Below are positions 1 through 5,135 of a DNA stretch of 5,135 nucleotides, piece by piece. Under the pieces are notes generated by a model that saw only the letters and a list, made by a program, of their open reading frames with translations, was not told the origin of the DNA and ran no database searches. This stretch comes from an uncultured Lachnospiraceae bacterium (lineage in GTDB: Bacteria > Bacillota > Clostridia > Lachnospirales > Lachnospiraceae), in the NCBI GenBank assembly GCA_947628025.1, contig CANQYH010000233.1, positions 1-5,135 on the forward strand, read 5' to 3'. The stretch's first letter is position 1, and each line of letters opens with the position of its first letter. The translations under genes were made by a program, and so were the position numbers.

Positions 1-633
1 AGCTTTTCCGGCGAGCACGATGACGGTCATGGTCCGGATCTGTTCCCAGCCGATGCCGGAAAAGCTCCCCATGGACCAGTTGTGGAGGTTGACGATATTG
101 GAATCCTCCGCGAACGTGATTACGAAATCCGTGACGGCGGAGCAGATGTAGCCGGCCATTACGCCGCAGATGATCAAAAACGACATTTTCCGGACCCTGC
201 CGGAGACCGCCAGAATAAAGCCCATGGACAGCATGGAGCCGGCAAAAGCCGCCAGTACCAGCGCGCCGGAACCCAGAGGCAGGGCGCGGTCCAGACAGAA
301 GATCATGACCAGGGCGACGACCAGCTTGGCACCGGAGGAGATGCCCAGCACGAACGGCCCGGCGATGGGATTGGCGAAAAAGGTCTGCAGCAGGAACCCG
401 GAAACGGACAGAGCGCCGCCCAAGATCGCCGCCGCCAGAAGCCTCGGCAAACGGATGGTCCAGATGATCCGGCTGCCGGTGTCCGCTGTCTGCTGCAGCA
501 GGAGGATCCGCAGGATCTCTTTCGGCGGGACGCGGACGCTTCCGGCGCCTAAATTAAGGATCATCAGCAGGCAGACCAAAAGAGCCAGAAAGAGATAGCC
601 AAGGGCGTAAGTCAGAGTTTTTTTTCGATTCAT
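1..633 (-). CDS. FecCD/BtuC-type ABC importer permease, partial (C-terminus beyond left edge)
   Basis: This is the membrane permease of a binding-protein-dependent importer for cobalamin or ferric siderophores. The first 211 codons are present and the frame is still open at position 1; the family is usually about 330 residues, so roughly a third is missing. A hydrophobic helix spans residues 8-30. The family signature follows: RLPR at 61-64, a Gly/Ala-rich helix at 66-82, then Q83 and NPIAGPFVLGISSGA at 88-102. WSMGSFSG at 186-193 matches the conserved W-x-x-G-S-F element. The ATG at 633 is supported by an AGGGAGG Shine-Dalgarno (646-640) with a 6-nt spacer. The gene lies 275 bp downstream of the binding-protein gene, an unusually long gap within such an operon, and the gap is filled by repeats. 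Cobalamin is favoured as substrate because the operon starts with a cobalamin riboswitch; sequence alone would not separate B12 from siderophore. Confidence 0.93.
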   Translation of the reverse strand, partial: MNRKKTLTYALGYLFLALLVCLLMILNLGAGSVRVPPKEILRILLLQQTADTGSRIIWTIRLPRLLAAAILGGALSVSGFLLQTFFANPIAGPFVLGISSGAKLVVALVMIFCLDRALPLGSGALVLAAFAGSMLSMGFILAVSGRVRKMSFLIICGVMAGYICSAVTDFVITFAEDSNIVNLHNWSMGSFSGIGWEQIRTMTVIVLAGKA

Positions 634-680
634 CGGGATCCTCCCTGTATGGGGCCGCGGCGGGCCGGGCCGAAAGACCG

Positions 681-890
681 GGCACGCCGTCGGAAGTGAG
701 ACAGGAAAACAATGCAACGGGCTGCCAATCCTGGTTTCCGTATCCTTAAACCGGGCGTATCCTTAAACCGGGCGCGCCGTCGGAAGTGAGACAGGAAAAT
801 AATACAACGGGCCGCCAATCCTGGTTTCCGTATCCTTAAACCGGGCATATCCTTAAACCGGGTGCGCCGTTGGAAATAAAATAGGAAAAC
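681..890. repeat. 90-bp direct repeat array, two full copies plus a 30-bp partial copy
   Basis: Bases 681-770 and 771-860 match at 85 of 90 positions, and 861-890 repeats the first 30 bases with 7 differences. All 12 differences are transitions. Nested inside each full unit is a 17-bp tandem duplication (740-756/757-773 and 830-846/847-863). On the minus strand each unit can form a stem-loop: CCGGTTT pairs with AAACCAGG with one bulged A (754-730, and 844-820 in the second copy), with a 10-nt loop. The array sits between the binding-protein stop and the permease Shine-Dalgarno, so it would be transcribed inside the operon. No transposase, terminal inverted repeats or CRISPR-like spacing is visible. 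Function is unknown; candidates are an mRNA-stability or attenuation element, or a neutral minisatellite. Confidence 0.9.
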
Positions 891-908
891 GTTCCGGCCG
901 CACAAGAA

Positions 909-2234
909 TCATTTCAGTCTGTGCAGGTATGTGAGATCCTCCTCCGCCTCGCCGGACAGCACCGCGTGCAGGTCAGCGATCATGGCGGCGGTTCCTGTGA
1001 TCTGCTGGAACATGTTCTGGCCGGTACACCAGACATGCCCCTCTTTCACGGCTTTGAAATCCGCCAGCAGTTCGCTTAGGTCCAAAAATTGTTCGAGCGT
1101 CGTCAGTTCTCCCACGATCGTGCTGTTGTAAAAGATATAATCGGCGTCTTTGGCCCCCGCGTAGAAAGCCTCCATCTGCATGTTCATTGTGGACAGGGCG
1201 TTGTCGCCGGAGCCGGGCAGGTCGTCGAAAATGTAGCGGCCGCCCGCCATTTCGATCATCTTGACGACGTAATCGCCGGGCTTGCGGACGACGGCGTGGC
1301 CGTTGCTGGTGATGTAGAAGAATGCGGCCGTATGACCGGTGTTCTCTTCCGTCAGGATCTGGTCGAGAAGGCCGGTCTGTTCGCTGAAAAACGCGTCGGC
1401 CTCCTCGCTTTTGCCCAGAAGCAGGCCGTAAAGCCGGACCCATTCCATCCGGCCCAGTGGATGTTCTTCGTAGCTGGAACGCTCCACCAGGACCGGCAGC
1501 CCCAGGGTCTCCAGCTGTTCTTTCGTCTGCGGGCTGTGGTAGATCATCGTAGATTCGATGACCAGATCGCAGTTTTTGGCTAGAACCAGCTCATAATCGG
1601 GAGCCCCGTATTTGCCCGCGTAAGCGATGCGCCCGTCCGCCATGGCCTCGGTCACGGACGGCAGGCTCCAGTCGCTTTCCTTGGTGCTGGTCAGGCAGAC
1701 GCGGTCCAGGGCGTCCAGGCAGTCGAAAAAGTCCATGGACGAGGAGGCAGCCAGGTAAATGCTTTGAAGCGGCTGGCGGATCACCGTGATATCCTCATCC
1801 AGATCCGGTGGGACATCTGCGTCCTTTGGAACCAGCAGCTGGCGATTCTCACCGGTGATAGAGATCAGGGCATAACCGCCGGGATAATAATCTACGGAAA
1901 ACTGATTGGCGTAGTACAGTTCCATTCGGCCCTCCGGCTCCATTTGCGGCCAGGAAAGGGGAGCGTCCGGCAGGGATTCATCGGCCGGACTCTGGCCTTC
2001 TGGGATGTCCGGAGCGGTTGGGGAACCGGTCTCACCGGCGGACTGCGTTTTGGGATCGGATCCGGCGATACCGGTTCCGGCCTCCGTTTCGCCGGTACGG
2101 ACCGCTGCGTCTTGCCGAAGCGCCGCATCTTCGACCATTTCACTGTTTTCGGCCGGTCCGCACCCGGAGAGATACAGGCAGGCGAAAACAGCGGCGGCAA
2201 CAAACAGTCTGGTTATGGTTCGTCTTATTTTCAT
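909..2234 (-). CDS. Lipoprotein substrate-binding protein of a cobalamin/siderophore-type ABC importer (BtuF/FepB-like)
   Basis: This 441-residue extracytoplasmic receptor would capture the ligand and deliver it to the FecCD/BtuC permease downstream. Residues 1-24 form a lipoprotein signal: basic MKIRR, a hydrophobic core, then lipobox LSGC with C25 as the lipidation site. Residues 26-95 are a low-complexity Pro/Glu/Asp/Ser/Thr linker. The periplasmic-binding fold follows, with conserved-looking elements VIES at 225-228, EEHPLGRMEW at 256-265 (the segment whose acidic residue usually contacts permease arginines) and the C-terminal FKAVKEGHVW at 393-402. It begins 3 bp after the stop of the upstream lipoprotein gene (TAA-GCC-ATG). 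No good Shine-Dalgarno precedes the ATG, so translational coupling is likely; the signal peptide beginning exactly there supports this start. The ligand is inferred to be a corrinoid from the operon's riboswitch, and the residues seen do not prove it. Open frame continues past the TGA to the next gene. Confidence 0.92.
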   Translation of the reverse strand: MKIRRTITRLFVAAAVFACLYLSGCGPAENSEMVEDAALRQDAAVRTGETEAGTGIAGSDPKTQSAGETGSPTAPDIPEGQSPADESLPDAPLSWPQMEPEGRMELYYANQFSVDYYPGGYALISITGENRQLLVPKDADVPPDLDEDITVIRQPLQSIYLAASSSMDFFDCLDALDRVCLTSTKESDWSLPSVTEAMADGRIAYAGKYGAPDYELVLAKNCDLVIESTMIYHSPQTKEQLETLGLPVLVERSSYEEHPLGRMEWVRLYGLLLGKSEEADAFFSEQTGLLDQILTEENTGHTAAFFYITSNGHAVVRKPGDYVVKMIEMAGGRYIFDDLPGSGDNALSTMNMQMEAFYAGAKDADYIFYNSTIVGELTTLEQFLDLSELLADFKAVKEGHVWCTGQNMFQQITGTAAMIADLHAVLSGEAEEDLTYLHRLK

Positions 2235-2237
2235 GGC

Positions 2238-3323
2238 TTATGGTTCATGGATCGACGCCGAGTCGAACGTCAGCGTGTATTCTACCTCGTGGGGCGTGCT
2301 CATGGCCGTCGTGTCGGCAATGACCGCCATCGGAGCGTCAAAGCAGAGTACCGGAATCTCAAACGCAGCGTTGCCCTCAGTACTGACAGGATCATACTGG
2401 ACATCGGCGACTTTCATATAATCATAGTTGGGGCTGCTCCATACGATTTCCGCTGTAACCTTACCGTCCGCGACAGTCAGCCGGGCAGGAGAGGTTACGG
2501 TGGACCGGCCGGAACCGCCCTCCAGGATCACATCGACGAGATATTCGCCGTCTTCCAGCGCGGGAAGCTGAGCGCCGGCCATGCTCCTGCTCAGCGCTTC
2601 TGCCGGAATGGAGTCGGAGCGGAAGATCAGGGTCCGGTCGTACCATTTCTCTTTCGCCTTGCTGTAAGCGGCGCAGGCGATCTCCTGGTTCAGGGCTTCT
2701 ACGGGAACGGAGAAAGTATAAGCGCCGTCCTTTTCCTCATAAGCGGATACGTCGCCTTTGCCGTCTTCCGCTTCGGAAGCCGGTCCCATATAGAGGTAGA
2801 TGTAGCCGGTCCCGCTCAGCGTCAGATCTGCTGTCATGTAACCTTTTTCAACTGTCAGCCGGCAGGATGTAACCTTAAACATCGAGGAACTGGATTCCAC
2901 CTCGATATCATAAACGCCCTCCTGGATATCGGCGGCAGTCAGGACCGGTCCGAGAGGCGCGGAGGACTCCGTTTCGGATGCTTCCGTTTCGCTTTCGGAG
3001 GTTTCCGGGACGGTTTCAGCAGCAGTGCTTTCTTTTGCGGTGCTTTCTGCGGGAGATTCCGTCTCTTCGGCGGCCCTGGTTTCGGCGGCTGAGGCGGACG
3101 TCTCCTCCAGGATCTCATCCTGCGCGGCGGTAGTGCTCTCTTTCGTCATGCTTTCCCGGGACGCTTCCTGCGCGGCTGCAGTGCTCTCTTCCGTTGCGCT
3201 TTCCCGGGATACTTCCTGTGTGCCGGCCTGCGTGCTGTCCGTCTGTTTGGAGCCGCAGGCGGAGAGGAGGGCAGCGCTCAGAAGCGCCGCGCCCGCCAGC
3301 AGGATCCGTTTGTTCTTTTTCAT
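2238..3323 (-). CDS. Riboswitch-controlled lipoprotein with Ser/Thr/Glu-rich stalk and two related beta-rich domains
   Basis: I do not recognise a named family. The protein is 361 residues from the ATG at 3323, chosen because AGGAGG lies 9 nt upstream and a clean lipoprotein signal starts there; an ATG 17 codons earlier lacks both. Lipobox LSAC puts lipidation on C23. Residues 25-125 are a Ser/Thr/Glu/Ala stalk containing a 16-residue tandem duplication (39-54/55-70). Two similar domains follow, about 130-240 and 254-357. Each starts with a Gly-x-Tyr strand (EGVYDIEV, DGEYLVDV), then an R-LTV strand with T-A (153-166, 281-291), then a tyrosine-rich strand (GYIYLYMG at 173-180, NYDYMKV at 299-305), and ends with a PV... 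segment and a hydrophobic final strand. The pattern recalls NEAT-type ligand-binding beta-sandwiches, but this is only a resemblance. It is the first gene after a cobalamin riboswitch and is tightly linked to the binding protein, so a role in corrinoid capture or hand-off at the cell surface is inferred. Confidence 0.88.
   Translation of the reverse strand: MKKNKRILLAGAALLSAALLSACGSKQTDSTQAGTQEVSRESATEESTAAAQEASRESMTKESTTAAQDEILEETSASAAETRAAEETESPAESTAKESTAAETVPETSESETEASETESSAPLGPVLTAADIQEGVYDIEVESSSSMFKVTSCRLTVEKGYMTADLTLSGTGYIYLYMGPASEAEDGKGDVSAYEEKDGAYTFSVPVEALNQEIACAAYSKAKEKWYDRTLIFRSDSIPAEALSRSMAGAQLPALEDGEYLVDVILEGGSGRSTVTSPARLTVADGKVTAEIVWSSPNYDYMKVADVQYDPVSTEGNAAFEIPVLCFDAPMAVIADTTAMSTPHEVEYTLTFDSASIHEP
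3114..3209. repeat. 48-bp in-frame tandem duplication in the lipoprotein stalk
   Basis: Bases 3162-3209 and 3114-3161 are near-copies encoding 16-residue units SRESATEESTAAAQEA and SRESMTKESTTAAQDE. The duplication preserves frame and lengthens a probably disordered stalk between the lipidated cysteine and the first folded domain. Such length variation is usual for cell-surface linkers. Confidence 0.85.
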
Positions 3324-3332
3324 GTTCGATTT

Positions 3333-3338
3333 CCTCCT
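3333..3338 (-). promoter_or_regulatory. Shine-Dalgarno site that sets the lipoprotein start
   Basis: AGGAGG on the minus strand, 9 nt before the ATG at 3323. It lies inside a longer open frame that starts at an ATG at 3374, and it decides in favour of the downstream start, which also begins the signal peptide. Confidence 0.85.
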
Positions 3339-3469
3339 GTTTTCACTGAAATTTGCCAATATATCTTCCGGCATAGTTTCCTTTTATATCGTCATCCGTG
3401 GATGGATGGAATGACCAGGTTTTCGCACTTGGTATTTGGGGGCGTATCGATGATCGGACGAAAGAACGG
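3339..3469 (-). other. Leader segment between terminator and lipoprotein Shine-Dalgarno, no gene seen
   Basis: This 130-base stretch carries no credible coding sequence. A short open frame runs through it, but it also crosses the terminator and the riboswitch hairpin. The segment becomes relatively AT-rich near 3340-3400, which would keep the ribosome binding site unstructured. TATAAA-like bases occur there but without a convincing -35, so I do not call a second promoter. Confidence 0.6.
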
Positions 3470-3542
3470 AAAAAGAAAAAGCCTTTTTTCTGCGGGACGC
3501 GGCGGATCGCAGCCGCGCCGTTCCCTGGCCGGAATAAAAGGC
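3470..3542 (-). terminator. Intrinsic terminator, the likely expression platform of the cobalamin riboswitch
   Basis: Read on the minus strand, an outer stem GCCTTTT (3542-3536) pairs with AAAAGGC (3487-3481). An inner stem pairs GGGA (3525-3522) with TCCC (3497-3494) and CGCGGC (3517-3512) with GCCGCG (3503-3498), with a 4-nt bulge between the two inner segments. The tract TTTTTCTTTTT (3480-3470) follows the outer stem directly. It lies 42 nt beyond the riboswitch's downstream hairpin and about 130 nt before the lipoprotein Shine-Dalgarno, which fits premature termination when cobalamin is bound. I did not find a clear antiterminator by eye, so the switching partner is unproven. Confidence 0.8.
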
Positions 3543-3553
3543 AACACCAATAA

Positions 3554-3574
3554 GGATGCCGGAAAGCGGCACCC
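3554..3574 (-). other. Hairpin between riboswitch and terminator
   Basis: On the minus strand GGGTGCCG (3574-3567) pairs with CGGCATCC (3561-3554) with one G-U wobble, around the 5-nt loop CTTTC. The bases after it (TTATTGG) are not a proper U-tract, so it is probably a structural or switching element of the leader and not a terminator. Confidence 0.55.
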
Positions 3575-3583
3575 CTACGGTAC

Positions 3584-3812
3584 GATCAATTACTCGTGAC
3601 CCGGGTTTCCCCTGTACCAACAGACGGCAGGTTTCCTGGCTGGAGGATCACGGAATGAAAACGCCTTCCCAACAGAATCTTGTCAGTGGCTGTGCGCTGC
3701 ACCCGTTTTCATTCTCCCCTGTCACAGTGACGAGTTCGTGCGGGACTTGCACCCGCTTCCCTTTTACCCTCTGGCCTGCGCGGTGATCCGCGCATCAGAG
3801 GCACCGGCTGTT
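3584..3812 (-). promoter_or_regulatory. Cobalamin riboswitch (class I, AdoCbl-type) with downstream kissing-loop hairpin
   Basis: The RNA reads from 3812 down. P1 is AACAG (3812-3808) with CTGTT (3623-3619). The conserved core follows: GGTGCC (3805-3800), AAAAGGGAAGCGGGTGCAAG leading to CCCGC, then GTCACTGTGACAGGGGAG. An 11-bp stem pairs 3714-3704 with 3663-3653 and encloses the class-I elements GCCACTG (3690-3684) and GGGAAGGCG. The hallmark GCCAGGAAACCTGCC closes the aptamer at 3640-3626. Downstream hairpin P13 pairs GGTCA (3601-3597) with TGATC (3588-3584), and its loop CGAGTAAT is complementary to ACTCG in loop L5 (3735-3731), the expected kissing interaction. It sits between the promoter and terminator of the lipoprotein-importer operon and would lower expression when cobalamin is plentiful. 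Class assignment rests on the GCCACTG/GGGAAGGCG peripheral elements. Confidence 0.95.
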
Positions 3813-3884
3813 TTTATGCGATTGTCAAACTGCCTGAAAGCCTGGGACCGCAAAAGGTCTGTCCGCTTCCTGTGATGTTTTCCC

Positions 3885-3913
3885 ATTGTAGCATAGTTGC
3901 CGCGGAAAAGCAA
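3885..3913 (-). promoter_or_regulatory. Sigma-A-type promoter with extended -10 driving the riboswitch operon
   Basis: On the minus strand TTGCTT (3913-3908) is separated by exactly 17 bp from TACAAT (3890-3885), with TGC just before the -10 forming an extended -10. Predicted transcription start is near 3878, giving about 65 nt before riboswitch P1 and a leader of about 555 nt. It begins only 17 bp after the stop codon of the carboxypeptidase gene. Confidence 0.75.
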
Positions 3914-3930
3914 CCGCTGATTTGCGGGAT

Positions 3931-5135
3931 TCAGCCGCCGGACGGGACAAAGGATCGGATCTGGTCGTAGACGGCGACGGCGTCCATGACGTGGTAGGGG
4001 TCCGTGTGGTGGCTGCCGCTGGCCCCGGCGGTCACCAGGATATAGGAAACGCCGTCGATCTCTGCCAGACTGGCCAGGCAGAGACCGGCCTCGGAGGTGT
4101 AGCCGGTCTTGCCGCCCAGGATCCAGTCCGCGTCTTCTCCAGGCTCCAGGGCGTTCAGCGACTGGAACATGGTGCTGTGAAACGTAAAACCGTTTGTATG
4201 GAGGTTGGAGGGTGGGACGCTGTAGCGGCGGCTGGTGAACACGTCGCGGAACGTCTCATTTTCCAGCGCGTACCGCAGCAGCACGGCCATGTCCTCGGCG
4301 GTGGAATAATGATCTTTGTCATGGAGGCCGGTGGCGTTGCAGAAATGGGTGTGTTCCATGCCGATGGCCCGGGCTTTTTCGTTCATTAACTCGGCAAATT
4401 CCGATTCCGAGCCGGAGATCCGCTCCACGAATGTCATGCAACATTCCGCGCCGGAGGGCAGCAGGATCCCGTAGAGCAGGTCTTTCAGGCGGCACTTTTC
4501 GCCGGGCTGGAAACCGGCCATGGAAGCGTTCTCGGCGTAGAGCGCCGGGAAGAAATCGGTGGGAAGCGTGACGGTTTCGTTTAAGTCCTCCGTATGCTCG
4601 ATGGCGAGGATGGCGGTCATGATCTTTGTCATGGAGGCCGGGTACATGCGCTTTTGGCCGTTGTGTTCCGCGATGATCTGGCCGGTGGACAGTTCGGCTA
4701 AAAGGGCGTAAGGGCTGTAGAGATCGGAGAGATCGACGGTCAGTCCGGGCGGCAGGATCCCGGAAGCGGAGCTGTCGGTTTCCGTAGTTTCGGCCGTTTC
4801 CGCGGAGGAATGGGCGGTTCCGGCGTCTGTTTCCGGATCGTCCGCCGCGGCCGGAGAAGAGACGGAGGGAAGATATTCCGGCTCCTGCGTCTGTATCTGC
4901 TCCGGAGACGGCCATTTCTGCAGATCGGAAAGAGACAGGCGGCCGGTCACGGTCAGAACGGCGACCAGCAGGACGCCGATGGGGATGAAGCAGAGGGAAG
5001 CGTGGAACAGGACCGCGATTCCTGCGTGCAGAATGGCCGCGGGTCCGGAATACAGCGCTAAGCAGAGGCGGGAGAAAAGGCCCCTGCGGCGTTTTTTTCT
5101 GGATTCCTGCGGATGGGGCTGGACGTACTGCCGGT
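3931..5135 (-). CDS. D-alanyl-D-alanine carboxypeptidase (penicillin-binding protein, peptidase S11), N-terminus beyond right edge
   Basis: This enzyme trims the terminal D-Ala from peptidoglycan stem peptides at the outer membrane face. The frame is open from the window edge to the TGA at 3931. The nearest in-frame start candidate is a GTG at 4950, but no Shine-Dalgarno precedes it. The 61 codons before it encode a basic patch (SRKKRRRG) and long hydrophobic stretches ending VLLVAVLTVTG, so I read them as a cytoplasmic tail and membrane anchor. Numbering from that GTG, an acidic Ser/Thr/Glu/Pro linker spans about 14-70 and the catalytic domain starts near 78. SMTK at 106-109 gives the nucleophile S106 and K109; KTG is at 281-283. 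The second motif, normally SxN, reads SGA at 166-168 (PSGAEC), lacking the Asn. The family element TGLHDKDHYSTAEDM is at 207-221. It is upstream of, and not functionally tied to, the B12 operon. Confidence 0.93.
   Translation of the reverse strand, partial: RQYVQPHPQESRKKRRRGLFSRLCLALYSGPAAILHAGIAVLFHASLCFIPIGVLLVAVLTVTGRLSLSDLQKWPSPEQIQTQEPEYLPSVSSPAAADDPETDAGTAHSSAETAETTETDSSASGILPPGLTVDLSDLYSPYALLAELSTGQIIAEHNGQKRMYPASMTKIMTAILAIEHTEDLNETVTLPTDFFPALYAENASMAGFQPGEKCRLKDLLYGILLPSGAECCMTFVERISGSESEFAELMNEKARAIGMEHTHFCNATGLHDKDHYSTAEDMAVLLRYALENETFRDVFTSRRYSVPPSNLHTNGFTFHSTMFQSLNALEPGEDADWILGGKTGYTSEAGLCLASLAEIDGVSYILVTAGASGSHHTDPYHVMDAVAVYDQIRSFVPSGG
4309..4641. repeat. Pair of identical 23-bp direct repeats inside the carboxypeptidase gene
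   Basis: Bases 4309-4331 and 4619-4641 are identical over 23 bp, 310 bp apart, so they are read in different frames. The copy at 4619-4641 encodes PASMTKIM with the active-site serine; the copy at 4309-4331 encodes part of TGLHDKDHY. The bases flanking both ends differ. Confidence 0.9.

Noticed and set aside
82..598. Two plus-strand open frames opposite the permease
   Set aside because: Both are antisense to a clear FecCD permease, with low-complexity Arg/Gln/Asp-rich translations and no ribosome binding site of note.
681..890. CRISPR array
   Set aside because: Repeats are contiguous 90-bp tandem units without unique spacers, and no cas genes are visible.
1764..3092. 442-codon open frame on the plus strand
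   Set aside because: It runs antisense across both the binding-protein and lipoprotein genes. Their signal peptides and family motifs prove the minus strand is coding; the plus frame gives a Gly/Arg/Phe-rich product without recognisable domains and is a GC-rich shadow.
3324..3374. 17-codon N-terminal extension of the lipoprotein from the upstream ATG
   Set aside because: It would place the Shine-Dalgarno inside the gene and put a polar stretch ahead of the signal peptide. The ATG at 3323 with AGGAGG 9 nt upstream is far better.
3384..3620. 78-codon minus-strand frame in the leader
   Set aside because: It spans the riboswitch 3' hairpin and the intrinsic terminator, whose base pairing explains the sequence; the product has no recognisable features.
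3556..3786. 76-codon plus-strand frame
   Set aside because: It lies antisense to the cobalamin riboswitch aptamer, whose conserved elements account for the sequence.
3824..3829. TTGACA-like -35 on the minus strand
   Set aside because: No -10 hexamer occurs at suitable spacing downstream, and it would start transcription inside the riboswitch aptamer.
3914..3940. Hairpin GCTGA/TCAGC overlapping the carboxypeptidase stop as a terminator
   Set aside because: The stem is only 5 bp with a 10-nt loop and the following bases are not a continuous U-tract.
3922..4389. 155-codon plus-strand frame opposite the carboxypeptidase
   Set aside because: It is antisense to the KTG-containing half of an unmistakable S11 enzyme and has no independent support.

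Overview
The window looks like chromosomal DNA of a GC-rich Gram-positive anaerobe, most likely a Clostridia or Lachnospiraceae-type Firmicute. The signs are lipobox signal peptides on both binding proteins, strong AGGAGG-type Shine-Dalgarno sites, a class-I cobalamin riboswitch with an intrinsic terminator, and a membrane-anchored D,D-carboxypeptidase. The taxonomy is inference. All genes I accept lie on the minus strand, so the window reads functionally from right to left.

Layout in the direction of transcription: (1) 5135-3931, a penicillin-binding-protein-type D-alanyl-D-alanine carboxypeptidase whose N-terminus lies beyond the right edge. (2) 3930-3324, a leader region of about 600 bases with no credible gene. 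It holds an extended -10 promoter, a complete cobalamin riboswitch with its downstream kissing-loop hairpin, and a strong intrinsic terminator with an uninterrupted outer stem and a U5-C-U5 tract. (3) 3323-2238, a lipoprotein with a Ser/Thr/Glu-rich stalk and two related beta-rich domains that I cannot assign to a named family. (4) 2234-909, a lipoprotein substrate-binding protein of the siderophore/cobalamin ABC importer class. (5) 908-634, an intergenic stretch filled largely by a 90-bp direct repeat array. (6) 633-1, a FecCD/BtuC-type permease cut by the left edge. The ATPase of the importer is expected just beyond position 1.

The riboswitch gives the operon its meaning. Family resemblance alone would leave the importer as 'iron or B12', but control by a cobalamin riboswitch makes corrinoid (vitamin B12) uptake the best reading. 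On this model the two-domain lipoprotein, being first in the operon, could be a surface corrinoid-capture or hand-off factor feeding the binding protein and permease. That is inference and is the most interesting lead here. The carboxypeptidase is a separate upstream cell-wall gene that shares only orientation.
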